From assembly GCA_013399895.1 (NCBI GenBank), contig VXBA01001171.1:139996-203995 (forward strand): a DNA stretch of 64,000 bases, read 5' to 3'. The position numbers were made by a program, and so were the translations under genes. The notes under the pieces are model-generated. The model saw only the letters and a list, made by a program, of their open reading frames with translations. It did not search any database and was not told the origin of the DNA. Positions 26,286 to 39,087 of this stretch are shown piece by piece. Numbering within the stretch: the first letter of the stretch is position 1; each line of letters begins with the position of its first letter. This DNA is from Serilophus lunatus (taxonomy: Eukaryota > Chordata > Aves > Passeriformes > Eurylaimidae).

Positions 26286-28376
26286 AATACAAAAAGTAAA
26301 AAAGAGGTGGGTTGGGTTTTTTTTTTTATACAGAAGACACTTTATAAAAGAAAGTAATAGCCAAGTTTCATTCTTCTTTCTGGTTACAATGCTTGATACT
26401 CAATCAACATAACAATTAAAAGTGCAACACATCTGTTCCAAAAGATTTTTTCTGAGGCGAATGAAAATCTATTCCAAGATTGGTAGCTCTTAATTAGCAA
26501 TCTAAAACATTCCATAGATATTTCATATTCGGCAACTGCAAAGTGTTGCCAGGCCACCTAAATCTTTTTCAGAGTATTTCAGTGTTGCCATTAATAAGCT
26601 TTTCAGGCTGGTCTGAGGAACTTTGCAAGATTAACTTTGCAAATCGGTAAGTATTAACTAGTTAACCATTTATAACATTTTTTTCTGCTTACAGGTCAAG
26701 TAAAACCAGCAGACTTGAGCATATTTTTAAATACTATAACATATGAAGAAGGGAGAATTAGGCCTTTAATTCCATCATATGCATTTGGTTGTCAGAAGAC
26801 TTCCGAATGTTGTTTCCTTAAAGACCTCTTTTGTAAAAGTAATCCTGAGTTGATTTTGTGTCTAAGCCATTGCCAGTTCATGCTGAAGTGCATAAGAGCC
26901 ACTCACATGATAGAAAATCTGCAAGAAAAAAAGAAAATTTATGATGAAATTATATGACTATAAAACTGGAAGTGTCAAGGAAGTAAACAAATTAAAGGTA
27001 TGCCAGATGAAGATGATCAATACTTGTTTGTGTGTACATAAAATATGATGTAATATACCTTTATATATTTGTTTGTGGAATATGAACTAAGGACTATTGC
27101 TGCTGTTTTTAGGAAAAAAATAAAGGTAAAAAGCAAAGACTCTTGTTGCTTTTCAGAAAGAGCCAGGTAGAAACCAATGTTTATTCTGTCATCTGATTTT
27201 CATGATTTCAGTATGTTTGTTTTATTGAATGTAATGATGGGGACATTTTATCTTCCATGTTTTTAGATGGGATAGTATAGCAGAGCTTTGGTCACAACTG
27301 GGGCATTTGTGCAACCCCTGGCAAATAAAAGGATACAGCCCCTAAGAAATCAGAACAAATCATGTGACACAATCCCTGGCAGTGTTCTAAGGCTCAGCAG
27401 CAAAGGCCGTGGCAATGAGAAAGCTCACGCTGCTTTGTCATAACCGGGGACATGATTTTGGGTCAAGAGAATAGCAGATAGGGTTTGGCAATGAAACAAG
27501 CCAATATTATTCTCACTGCAGGAATGAGCCAGGGGTTTTCAATAGTCGTGAATGTAACTGACATCTCTCAGCTGTTCTATATTTCTTATGACATGTCAGT
27601 ATTTCAGTTGCCAGGAAAGATGGGGAAAGGGAACAGACTGGTGTTTTTTTCTTTTATATCCCAGCAGCAACAGCACAAGAAGTCTCAAACTTTTTTCTTG
27701 GTTAAAGCTAGTATTGCCTCATCTCCTGGGTTTAGTGAACACAGGAGTGACATTCAGAAGCCTTAATGTTTTGGTAGTTCTTACAGTACTACACTGTTCT
27801 CAACTATGCTGCATCCTTCGGGGTTGCTTCACTGTGCCAGTGATACAGATCATGGGCAGCACATGATTGGGACATACAGATAGGTCAGAATCCTTACTTC
27901 TTCCCACTAGGAGTTTCTTCCTCAGGAAATAATCAACATGTAAAACCTTTTCTATCAGCAGCATCATATGTAGGATGAGACACAACTTTCTCCATAGCAA
28001 GGAAATACATTGTGAACAATTGTGGTACAGTGACACAAAGGGTCTGTGAGGTATTTTGAGAATCAGTTGAACTGGCAACAGCTGGAAGTGCAGGACATGC
28101 ACTGCCATGAATTTACAAAAGACTCTGTATATGTACAAACTGAGACGCTGTTGCTCACTGCTTTGCAAACATTGCCAAGACAATGGTCAGCTGCTGGAAA
28201 ATCAGAGTCTCAGATGTCTGTAACGACAGGTCATATTTAAAGAAATACTGGGCTGGAAGTGAACCCGTCATTAATAATGAATTAGATGTACGTTCTATTC
28301 CTGCAAAAACAGTACTCCAGCTTATCTAGAAAGCTGACTTTTTATCTCCGCAAGTTGAAAGCTGTCAACAACTAAC

Positions 28377-28526
28377 CTGTTGCTCAATGTCTCCCAGCAA
28401 ACTACTGGCACCCAGGCGAAAGAGTTCTGGTGTTAGCCATTCCACTCCCAGCTCCTCCTTCACCAGCATAAGCCAAGTAATAGCTTCTTTTGCTGTTCGA
28501 ATGCCCCCAGCAGGTTTAAATCCAAC
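28377..28526 (-). CDS. DERA: DERA internal exon D: phosphate-binding GFKPAGG exon
   Basis: 150-bp exon with phase 0 at both ends, exactly 50 codons. The acceptor is ttttaaatatatataaag; its pyrimidine tract (cttcttttttctttt) lies a little further upstream. The donor is gttagt. The peptide starts VGFKPAGGIRTAKEAITWLM and ends LFRLGASSLLGDIEQQ, matching human residues 251-300. The lysine of GFKPAGG is the second catalytic lysine (human Lys254, E. coli Lys201), and GGIR with GAS forms the phosphate-binding end of the barrel. If the donor were not used, the frame would add only Val-Ser-Cys and stop at 28367-28365. The human protein has 18 more residues from one further exon, whose avian counterpart I could not locate. 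Confidence 0.96.
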
Positions 28527-31500
28527 CTTTATATATATTTAAAAGAAAAAAGAAGTGCAATACACATTTTCATTCATCAGCAACCCTACAAGTGCAATCA
28601 AGGTTCATACACCTACAGTCTCAGAGTGTCTGTGGTGTACGGTAACAGCTCTATCCAGCAAGGACCTGACTGCAAAGAGGATAAACTCTGGACTAGCTCT
28701 GAGGTATTGAGCCTCAGCTATCACTATTAAAAATATTTTCACCCTGACAGAGTAACACTTTTGACACCCATGCACCTTATCAGGAGCTGGGCTTGAGGTC
28801 TAATGGGACTACTTTGTTGATTGCACCTATTAGGTTAAGGGATTTAGGCAGGACCTGGGACATCTGCATAATCACCTACTGCCCATGTCACAACCTAATA
28901 TCAAACAGATAACAACAAATACAAATCCAATAATATAACACTAAAGATGCTGAATTAAAGCATGTGAGGCAGATGACTTGTGGACAGCAGTGAGAGATGG
29001 TTATACTTTATAAAAAGCCTGTGCACCACAGTTACATACGATTTGGCTGTACATTCAAACATATCAGAGATTTAATTTTCACTAACATTTTCCAAATGGG
29101 AATTATATTAAGTCTTTATCAAAAATTGAAAATTTTATTCTTCACAGGAACTACAGAACTTCTGTCCCACAAAGGATATGCTTTTCAGTCATTTGATGTG
29201 TGGTATCTATCATATTTAGTCAGATGAATTACCATGTAGATACAGGAACATACACCAAGTAAAACCTAACTTTGAGGTAAAGCACATCTTAAGTCCTGTG
29301 ACAGACTTGCTGTGCAGAGCAGCACTGAGGTGACTTGGTATACCCCCCCAACATCAGTCTTTTATGTGCCATTTAAACGCATCTCATTCCGAGAAACAGC
29401 TTGTGACACACGGCTATCAGAACCCCCGCCAAAAATTTCAACACCTGCATCAGTCGAAATGTTGGCCTGCAGCCAACTAAACTCTTAAAAAATAAAGGAA
29501 ATTAGGAAAAAGTGTTTCTGCATTAAAAAAAGGTAAATCTGAACAACAGTGATTCTTCCTACATTTCTCTCTGCCATAAACCTCTACCTTCAGCAAGAAT
29601 TATTGTTTTGCTTGTTGCATATAAATTCCTGAAACCTCAATGCAATGAAGATTTCTTTGTACCTTAATAGTGAAATCAGAAAGTATCTGTTTTTAAATGT
29701 TTTTGGTAATCTTTTTTATACAGTGATTTTGGGAAAAACATAGAATAAACCTTTCTCTCACACTGGATCATTGTGATAACGGCGTATTTCCAGTAAGATT
29801 AGAAAGAACAATAGCAGGAAAAGCCTGATAAATCCATAGCATGAAGACTGTAGTTTTGTGGATGGACAAATAGATGAGTAAGTATATGCATCCATCTGTT
29901 AACATTAGATTTCCAAAAAGAATTTAAACAACAGCAACTGGAAAAACATCTTCTAGATATAAATGAAAATAGTTGGCATGTATTTTCCCTCAGGAAGAGA
30001 AATTGTAATGAAATTCAAATTTAGAGTTCTTCCTAGAAATATTACAGCTCTTTGAGATAATCTGTGGCTACAACAAGTAAAACTGAGTTAAGAAGAAAAT
30101 TAAAAACTTCATTCAGAATTCCTTCCCCGCTCAGATGACTCTGAAAGCTCTTTTCTTTGCAAAAAAAAAGCTGACAAAGACAAGCCTGTACTCTCCTGAA
30201 TTTACCAGCTTTCCAAACACAACATCTGACTGCCATAAAAACGCAAAAAGGAAGGGGGGTTGGAATTTAATTCAAGAGCAGTACAAAGTCCAGCTACCAC
30301 TTTCCTGCTCTTTCACAGCGTTTCATTATTTTGCTTAATAAGTTCATCTCCTCAAGAATTTTCTCTTCACGTTATATTATTAAAAGTAATATATTTTTCT
30401 GGATTGGGGGGTTTCCCAACAGAAAAACCAATTTATGTATGTCCTTCAATAATGACAGGAAAAGATTATTTCCTATTATATTGCACACTTTTCATATCAC
30501 CACCACAGCTTATCAGTCAATAAATGTTACTCTGCAACTTGTTCCTTTCCTTGAAGAAGTTTAATTTCTATATTAACCTGTTTTTCTCAGGCAACGCCTT
30601 GCTAGAAAGCATCCCTACAACAGCAAAATTAGTTTGTTAACAAAACCATTTAGAAATCTCTTGTCACTGATAATATTGTCTTCAGTTAATAAAAGTGCAC
30701 AAAGTCAGTTTACATACACATGTACACAGACATAAGCACTTATTCTTAATAACACGTTTTGTAGCACGAATTAATCCTTTTAAAGCAAAAGGTGAATTCA
30801 ACATTTATATCCAATTATAGGTACAAAGCTGTGTTAATGCAGCAGACCCCAACTTCTGGCACACAGCTCGTGTAAGCAGCACTAGTGCTGAGGTGAGTTA
30901 CTTGGCCCGAGGGATCTACCCCATGTTGGTACATTGATGATGCTCCTACAGAAACAAGAGCTGCTGAAGTTGTTGGGTGGCAGACAAAGATGCAAACTGG
31001 GGAAGGGAGGAGTAAGGACAGGACAGGGATCCATGCTGGCCTTCAGAGAGCAGACGGACACACATCTAACCTGGTGTCACATGTTCCTCAAGCTCCAACA
31101 GGACCTGAAGCCATCCCAGATCCCTTCTCACTGCTCATCCCTTGTCTTGACATTGTGCCATGAAAGGCCACTTGCAAAAGGGACAGAAGGATATGCCGGA
31201 GAGGAAGGGAGAGTGACCCAGAAACAAGGGAAAGGCTCTTAGGTAGAGAAATGGTTTCCTCCCCTGAGTCTGAAGGTGAAGACAAAGCCCACTGCTGCAT
31301 GCCAGCACCAGATCTAACTGCAGCCATCACTTATCTGTGGATAAAGGAGGTGAGAGGTGGCTTAAGATCTCCTGTTGACCTCATCCTTTCTCAATCACTT
31401 GACAGTGACCTGACAGATAAGCCTTGTGTACCAGGACATAATATTCTTCCAGTTCCTGTCCCTCTTCCTTCCCTCCATCCCAGACAACAGTATACAACTG

Positions 31501-31943
31501 GATCTGCCTTCTTGTGCCCCTGGAAAGCCTCTTTGGCAAGGGAGGAAAAAGCAAAACTTATCCCTTGGGTTGCCAGAACAAAGAAAGAAAATATAGTTGG
31601 GCACATTGAACAGACTCTCAATGGCTCTGAATTTGTATAGCTCTGATGAGGTTTATGGGACTATGTCAATCACTATCAGCTTGAGATTTGTCCTGTTATT
31701 AATGGAGATGACCATTTAAATACCCTAAATGGTGAAACAAAATTCAAATCTAAATGCAGCAGAGGATGCATTAAGATTGCATGAGCTTTTAGGGAATGAA
31801 TTAACAGTTATTTGAGAGAGAAAACCCAAAAATATGTTTCTCTAAAAAAAAAAAAAACAAATTAGGAAATCAATCCTATTCCATTCTTATTTCTTTCTGA
31901 GTGAGCCAGTTTCATTAATTTTTATAAAGAAAGTGATAATTAC
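28527..31943 (-). other. DERA intron between exons C and D
   Basis: 3,417 bp of AT-rich sequence with donor gtaattatc and acceptor ataaag on the minus strand. A 14-base A run lies near 31843-31856. I see no LTR, CR1 fragment or convincing exon in it. Confidence 0.9.
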
Positions 31944-32056
31944 CTTGTTGCCAGTTTGCCAGTAGTATTCTTTAATGGCTCGCATCATGACTACTCCAAC
32001 TGGAAAGGTTGCATTTTCCACCTCCTTTCCTGTGGATGTCTTTATAAAATCAGAAC
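31944..32056 (-). CDS. DERA: DERA internal exon C: Schiff-base lysine exon
   Basis: 113-bp exon. The acceptor is tgctttctttcag (AG at 32058-32057); the donor is gtaatt. It completes the Gly codon split from exon B and ends in phase 0. The peptide starts GSDFIKTSTGKEVENATFPV and ends EYYWQTGNK. The lysine in DFIKTSTGK is the Schiff-base nucleophile of class I deoxyribose-phosphate aldolases (human Lys218, E. coli Lys167). Human has ETVNATFPVAIVMLRAIRDFFWKTGNK, so substitutions are conservative. The exon lies 23.9 kb downstream of exon B, the largest intron in the window and the one carrying three LTR insertions. Confidence 0.97.
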
Positions 32057-33235
32057 CTGAAAGAAAGCAAAAAGCTTCACAGCAACTTTAGAACAAGAGT
32101 CATTCTGCACATAGAGAGCTCACACCCTCCAAAGATGTCCTCCTGCTTCACAGCAATTATGTAGCATTTCTTAACAACTACATCCCTGTGGTGTCTGTGC
32201 TAACCTTCCTCTGGTCAAGGCAGAGAAGAAGGATGGTGCCCACATGGTTTCAGAGTAATCCAGACATCCCAGGGGCTAAATGAAAAATCCAGTTCCTAAT
32301 TATTTGCTCTAGCTATCAAACAAACATTCTCTTCAGGATAGTCCAATATAATATATATTCCTGTATGGATACTCAATATTCGTGTACCTATACATTAATA
32401 GGAATGTGTCTGACTAACTACAACAATGGAAATTATTTTTCATGTAAATCAACATTTTAGTATTTCCACAAGGCTCTTCCTGAATAGTTTTCATCTGTTC
32501 TTTTTTTTTTAATTTAACTTTGCATCTACTTAACCATGATCCAATATAATGTGTCAAGGTCAAAATATCTCTATTATTTAAAGAAGAAGAGCTAGCCTTG
32601 GCATACTTATTTCTCATTTCTCATTTGTGAACAATATTCTCCACTGCCTGTCTTAATACTTGTGTAACATTCTTGTGTATTCTTGAGTATTCTTACTGCT
32701 CTGCTTTGGCTTAAAATGAATCCTGTCACACAGTAAAACAAAAAAGCTAACAAAAAGCTAACAAAAAACATGAGCCTTGCAGTGTATGATCCTGCATTAA
32801 CATAATACAATGACATAACTTCTCTCTTTTCTTTAGGATGCACTTCATCCCTAGGAACCTACTTCTTAGAAAAGGTGTACTGTGGGATCATTAATTATCA
32901 AAAGTAATTGGGAGAAGAGGGATAATTCAAACATCATGTAGTAGTGCATCATCCACTTAAATCAATTGGAACTGCATCTGCTTCCACTTCAAATTTGGCT
33001 TAGGGTCCATTTTGTCTCTTATATGAATGATGATGCCTTTACAACATCCCCTAGAGTAAGGAAGGGGAGTTTCATTACTGGTTCAAACTAAAGAGCTGTC
33101 TGGGCTACTTCTGACAGTGTTGCTGCAGCACACTCCAGAGAGCCACCTTCCTGAGGACACAGTTGACTGGCATATAGCTGGGTCTTAGCCTGATAGGGAG
33201 TTAAGATAAAGCCAGACATGTTTCTGTGTCCTGTG

Positions 33236-33810
33236 TGTCACCGTCCACAGGAATAAAGTACGGAGACAAGTTTAATTAACAGCAGTCATGTTCATTCTTA
33301 AATGAGGAAATAGCAAGCGAGCGAGTGAGCGAGCCCCCTTTTCTTCTGAGTCCTGCCTTAAGTACATTAGCTTAGCAAGCTATTACATGTAACATAGATT
33401 TTCATTGGTGATTAGAATACATTACTAATACAAGGCTAATACTGATTAGTTAACACATAGATAGTAAACAGGAAAATCCTTATCGCTCAAAGGAATTTCC
33501 AGATGTTCAAAGCTTCTGTTTTGTCTTCTTCTGTGTGGGACCAGTTGGCAGATTTATAACTTTGTTTTTCTCTTTAGGAATCTCAAGGGCAGATCGTCCT
33601 TGAGAGAAAAGCACAATATGTTCGACAAGGAGGCCTTGCTATAAACAGCAGCCATAGTTAGGGCTCCAGCAAGGCCAGCAACACCTGTGATTTAAACATA
33701 ATCAAATGGTGTCACCAACTTTGCGGTTCGAAAGAGCATTGTTTTCTCTGCAGGCTTCCTGACAAGGCACCAACTCAGCCCACTGGATTACGTTGCACCC
33801 TCCTGTGACA
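33236..33810 (-). mobile_element. Probable ERV LTR in sense orientation with DERA
   Basis: The segment is bounded by 6-bp inverted termini: TGTCAC at 33236-33241 and GTGACA at 33805-33810. Read on the minus strand it starts TGTCACAGGAGGGTGC and ends GGACGGTGACA, with an ATTAAA signal (33271-33276) about 35 bases before the end, the expected LTR layout. The flanking bases (ctgtg and atttc) do not form a target duplication, so the ends are inferred from the inverted termini only. Low GC and many substitutions suggest an older copy than the two antisense LTRs in the same intron. Confidence 0.6.
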
Positions 33811-35239
33811 ATTTCCATTCTAAAGAGAAACAGTTATTGGCAAAAAGCATTCTAACTCCAGAGAAAGTGCTGTGTATAAAAGAGGGAATTAATAGTTGAT
33901 TGAGCTTTGCAAAGAATGGAGCACACAGGAGAAACAACTGAGTTACCATTTCAGAGCTACTCCCTTCCAGAGAGACACTACAGACATCTGATAGTCACAT
34001 TAAAACTAGCAACAGAGAAAGTGAAACTTCAACATCACCAAATTATATTTTTTAATTTCCCTTTTGAAATGTAGCACTTAAAGTCCTTCAGTGCAATACT
34101 TTTCATTTTTTCTACTATAAGGTAAGTCAAAGCTTTTATAAGTCTTATAATTACAAGTCTCCATGGTACAGTTTCATTAAAAACTTTCATTAAACAACAG
34201 CTGCCCTTGTATATGGTCTTCTAATCAATTTGGTCAAACAGAATGACTTCTAATCAGCTGTTGATAAAAATAGAAGATGAAATTTTAATTCTAATAGATT
34301 AACCACAAACTCAAGATAGTCTTCAAAATCCATCTAGTTCTATTCTCCAGTGGATTTAACGACTATTCAGCAACTCATTACTAAATAGAACAAGATGAAC
34401 ATTTTCCAGTTCATTAAAGAAATGTACTATGTATTTTTGCATTGTCCTCATGATTCGTTACAGGGAGTCTTAATTACAAGATAATGGATAATGGTTATTA
34501 AATGCAGACTCCAGTAATGAAGCTCTATTCATTTGTGAGCCTCAGAGACTGCAAAGAGGGGAAAATAAAATTACTAGCTTCAAAAGATTAACGGATCAAA
34601 TTATTATTCAATTTTGAAAATCTCATTCAGACTTCATAGAAACAGGAAGAGATTAAAAACTAGTATTAGTACAAAAGTAGTGCACTTATATATTTATTTT
34701 TAAATAATATCTTAAGGCTATTACCAAAACAATCAGCTCTAGATGTGATTATTAGACAAACATACAGCCAATTTAGTAGCATCCTCTAACAATGAAAACA
34801 ATATATTTTTATTTCCCAAACAAATACTTTTTATGACACAAGAGCTTGCTAGCAGGACTGCATGCAGCCTCTCACAGAAGACAGAAGATGCACACTAGCA
34901 GAGAAAGTCACTTCCCTGGGCCACCTGTTTCAATGCTTGATGACCCTTTCAGCTGCCAACTAGTCTTAACCCAGTTGTCAACCTGGCTGGCTGAAGATAT
35001 TAAACCTCCTCTTCCTTTGCACTCTCGCCCCCCATACAGTGACCCTCAGCTACTGCACTCCACCAAAGACCACTCAAAATAATGCAGCTGAATGTGCAGA
35101 CACTAAAAACAAAATCAGTGTCTTCATACCATGTTCCATGAGTCTGTATGTAGAGGTCAGGATGAATTCCATTATATTATTTCCATTCTACATACACAGT
35201 CTCATTTACAGTAGCACCTGAACAAAGGTGTAGAAGTGA

Positions 35240-35325
35240 GATATACAGAAACTGAGTGACTTGCCCAAGGTCCCTCAGCAAGCATTTAACAGCACACGGA
35301 TTGAGTGCCCTGGTCTCACAAAGGT
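35240..35325 (-). repeat. MIR-like (core-SINE) relic
   Basis: The plus strand reads gaaactgagtgacttgccca, then aaggtccctcagcaagc and acggattgagtgccctggtc. This is close to the reverse complement of the MIR core and flank (ACTTGCCCAAGGTCACACAGC ... GGGATTAGAACCCAGGTC). MIR is an ancient amniote SINE with only old copies in birds. Confidence 0.6.
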
Positions 35326-38300
35326 CAGAAGAGCTTCCCTAACTGACCTGCCCTATTGCTCTCCTCTACATCATCTCAAAATGCTGCAAAGCTTTCCAGT
35401 CCATATAACATTGAAGGAGAGCATGAGAAGTGGAAAATTTTATTTAGATAATATCCAGGAAACACACTCTGATTCCATAATTAAGCAGAATAATAAGCAG
35501 TTTAGCAATTGTGGGGTAATCACAACCTTTTGGTTGTGAAGTGTTCCAAATGCTCTTGGGGAATGATTATCTTCTGATAACTACAGAATTGGTGTTGTTG
35601 CCTAGTCTTAATAAAGAACAAAGATGTGTCTGGCAGTTTTAAACAACAGTTTAGAGAGAGATGCTTGCAGAGGGACAATTATGCCATGTTTTGTAAGTAT
35701 TTGCAATGAGCACAAATAAATCCTGGTTGCTGCAACTCATATAACAAAATGCAGTGACATAGGATGAATTCATTCTCCTCCCGGACTTCTAGGACTGATG
35801 GCAAAAAGGGGCATGCTGCTAAGAGGATCTGCAAAATCACGTGCTGTTTCTGTTGACAAGGTAGCAATGATAAAATAATACAGTATAAAATGTGCATAAG
35901 ATTTCATTAGCAAGTCATCTTTCTGAGTACCTAAATTAAGAGTCCTCAGATTCATATAAAATTAGCCTGACTAGGGGCTACCAGAATATCAACTCCCTGA
36001 AAATAAGAGACACAAAAGGCTAAGGTAGTAGCTAATTCTTGTCAGTTGAGTTATCTTAATTGTCAACTTAACATGTCCTTATCCTACTCCAGCGGCAAGA
36101 TAAAATACATTCCCTGCAATCTTTACTTTGCCTTTGAGGAGAGGAGAATACAAAGCTGTGACAACTCACTTTAGAAGTAATTTACCAAGTAGCTTTAGCT
36201 CCAACACACAAGGCTACCCTTCCAAAACAGTTGCTTAGGTGCCTATGCGTATTTTCACATTCTTATGTCTCAGCTACCATTTTGAAAAATGCTAGTTTAT
36301 AACTCGGTCTGTTGTGAACTGCCCAGTTTTCACAATCCTTTTCAAAGTGCCTGCACAGAGAGGAAAAAACATAATCCCACCACAGGGCTCCACGTTTAAT
36401 GTCTGTTTACAAATAAGACAACTTTTCTAAAGACCCATTGTATCATCTCAGCTTGGTTTTCAAGACTCAGAATGGATGCTTCCTTTCTTGTATATCACCT
36501 CCGGTAATAGGGGTTCTGCAGGCTAAAAGATGCCCTCAGGAACACTTATGCATGCACACAAAGGGACAAATTATTAAGTCCATACTTACGCAAAATTCCC
36601 TGTAGAGGATATCTGAAAGAATTCAGCACTGCTGAATTATGCATAGCTTGCTAATGCACTATTATAGTGTCTACCACAGGTCTCCATAGAATACTGTTAC
36701 TTAATTAGTATTAGTTTCATGTGTGTTCACTTAAAATATGTTTCTTTAGAAGGTGCAACAGGAAGAGCCATACCACCTTCTGTTGCTCGGCTACACAGCA
36801 TAGGCACTTGCTATTTTTAGAGCATTCCTTCCAATCCAATCTTTATGTGGTATGGAGAAAGAGAAGATAAATAATTGACACATGCTCTGGGTCTAAAGAC
36901 CACAGCTGGAATCCCTCTCAATGGTGGCACTTGGCTTTGCGCCATACTAAAGCACAGAAGGAAACATGCTCCCAAGTCACCTTCCCATATTGCCATACAG
37001 AAGCAGTGTTTGGGGATGCTAGGGTGCAGGAGCAGTTCAGGCAATTATGTGTTGCTGGAACAGCCATTCCTCTTCCTCTCCAAAGAGAAAGCCTGAGTAT
37101 ATCCTCCCAAGAGTGACTAGTAGGACAACAAAGAAGTTTAAGAAGTTCCTGTATTATTAGCTGCTTGCTACGTTTCACATTTCTTTACCATGATCTCATT
37201 TTTCTTCTTTAAAATGGTGTACCATGTCACTATACTCAAGAGCTTTACAGTGCATGACATATATTCAACTTGTGCTTTTTTGCAGATGGCATTAGTGGAA
37301 CTGGTTAAGCAGCTGACACATGATGAGCTAAAGGCAGAAAGAAGAAATAAATCAATGCATCCCAACACCTAATCCTACCCTTGCTATGATCACTGAGAAA
37401 AAACACACTCACCTTATCCCCTCATAATGCTGTTTTCCGGAGCAGACTATTCTGTGGGCTACTTTTCGCCATTCCCTTGATTTTGAGCAAGACACAAAAG
37501 ACAAGTAACATCAGTACAAATCTCATCTCTACTCTAGCACAGGCTCAAATTGAGAGTGCAGAAGGCAGTGCTGGAGGCACAGCTCTGGCCTCAGTTTTCC
37601 AAACCCATTGCCTCCTCCAGCAAATAGTGATGACAAAACAAAAGGGCACATTTTATCCAGTGAAGAGAGGAGTGATTAGGCTCAAAGGAGTAGCAGAAGT
37701 GGTACACGGACATAGAAGCCTGTTGGTTGCCATCATGTCTGCGATGTGGCTGTTCCATCAACCACCAAAATACCTGAAGAGTAAGGGGGAAGCAGAAGAA
37801 CAACAAATAAGTAAAAAAAACATGGAAAGTGTGCTAGTGGTGTGAATAGCTGCAGCACCTGCCTAAACACTAGTGGAAGTGCTCTGCAGTGTGCAAGGAG
37901 GCACAGAGCATCACACCTGCTCCCTCTCATTGCCATCATCACCATTATCTGCACAATTACACAGCAACCACCTACAAAAAAAGGCAGTCACATCTTTCAA
38001 TACCTTGTTCTGATTCTGCTGCAAAAATAGTGATGATTCTGCAGACTGCCCTAATGTTCAGAAGTCACCATTTATATTGAAAAAGCTACATTGAAAAATA
38101 CCACATTTTCTCTGTGCAAGGATATGGATATGGCCAGGGGCTGAAAGGGGGGAAGGTGATTTTCCATACTTTGGAAGAGTGTTAGTGTTCCACATACAGC
38201 AGCTAAAGGCATGCTGGGTGTTTGAGAAGGAACCATGACATGCACTGCTTTACCAATAACACACAAGTTGCTGCTGAAAGAGGTTGTTGCTTCATAAAGA

Positions 38301-39065
38301 AGCATAAGCATATGACCAAGCTTTATAAAGGTTGGCCTCTCTTTTCAGATTACATGCATGCACTCAGGTTCTCAGTAGTAAGTCATGTCTGCCTGCTGAG
38401 CTGGGTAAAACAAAACAAAATGCTGTGGGAGAAATTGGACTTGATTTGAAAATCTCACCTTTTAAGAATCCTTTACAACCACTGAAATACATTGCATCAC
38501 TTATTTGTTCACACTTAAAATAATCTAAACAATGATAAACTATCTCAAACTGTGATATAATTAAAACAGCTCTGGTCTAGTTCAGGCTTTTTCCCTCTTG
38601 GCATTCTCAGTTTTGGATCAATACATCTCAGCCTCTCAGAATGTTGTACAGTACATGACATATTACAAACTGAGTCTAAACCCCTGATATAACTACCAGT
38701 AATAGCACTGCAATTTGGAAGAAAATAATAAATATGCATGACAGCTTTGAATCACAGCACTACATGGCATATTGCATACCATGTTTTAGAACTACATTAA
38801 GCTTTGTGCTTTTTAATGTTGATAACAACTTTGAAACAAATATGCTAACATTAAAACTCAGGTATGCTTATGCTTTGTCTATTAGCTTGTAACAAAATTA
38901 CTCAAATTGAAGAGAGAACTGTTTAAAATCAATTTGGAAATATTCCACACTAAATAACAAAAGTAGAAAATCAGTCTACTTTATCAAGAAAGTGCTGTGA
39001 ATTTTAAAGATTTAAAAAACCCATCATACATAATACAGCCAAAGACATGACACTTCAATGTAATT

Positions 39066-39087
39066 TTTAGTGTTTTTCAACACTAAA
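39066..39087. repeat. Short perfect hairpin
   Basis: TTTAGTGTT and AACACTAAA form a 9-bp perfect stem around a tttc loop. Directly after it comes an imperfect tandem duplication of aaactaaagca(c/g)tt. It is probably simple sequence without function. Confidence 0.6.

Larger units (their letters stand above)
2744..28376. other. Intergenic or 3' flanking region downstream of DERA exon D
   Basis: AT-rich non-coding DNA with scattered repeats annotated separately. The remaining DERA terminal exon would be expected here on the minus strand, and in human the convergent neighbour SLC15A5 would follow. I compared the frames with both, from memory, and saw no match. The stretches 3450-6690, 7100-16000, 17100-19450, 22150-26080 and 26300-28370 hold no gene I can support. 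Confidence 0.6.

Noticed and set aside
27800..28183. A 127-codon minus-strand frame just downstream of exon D
   Set aside because: It has no similarity to the DERA end and no recognisable domain. Its phase and lack of a suitable acceptor do not allow it to continue exon D.
1..28376. SLC15A5, the convergent neighbour of DERA in human
   Set aside because: No plus-strand frame shows transporter-like membrane segments matching what I recall of that protein.
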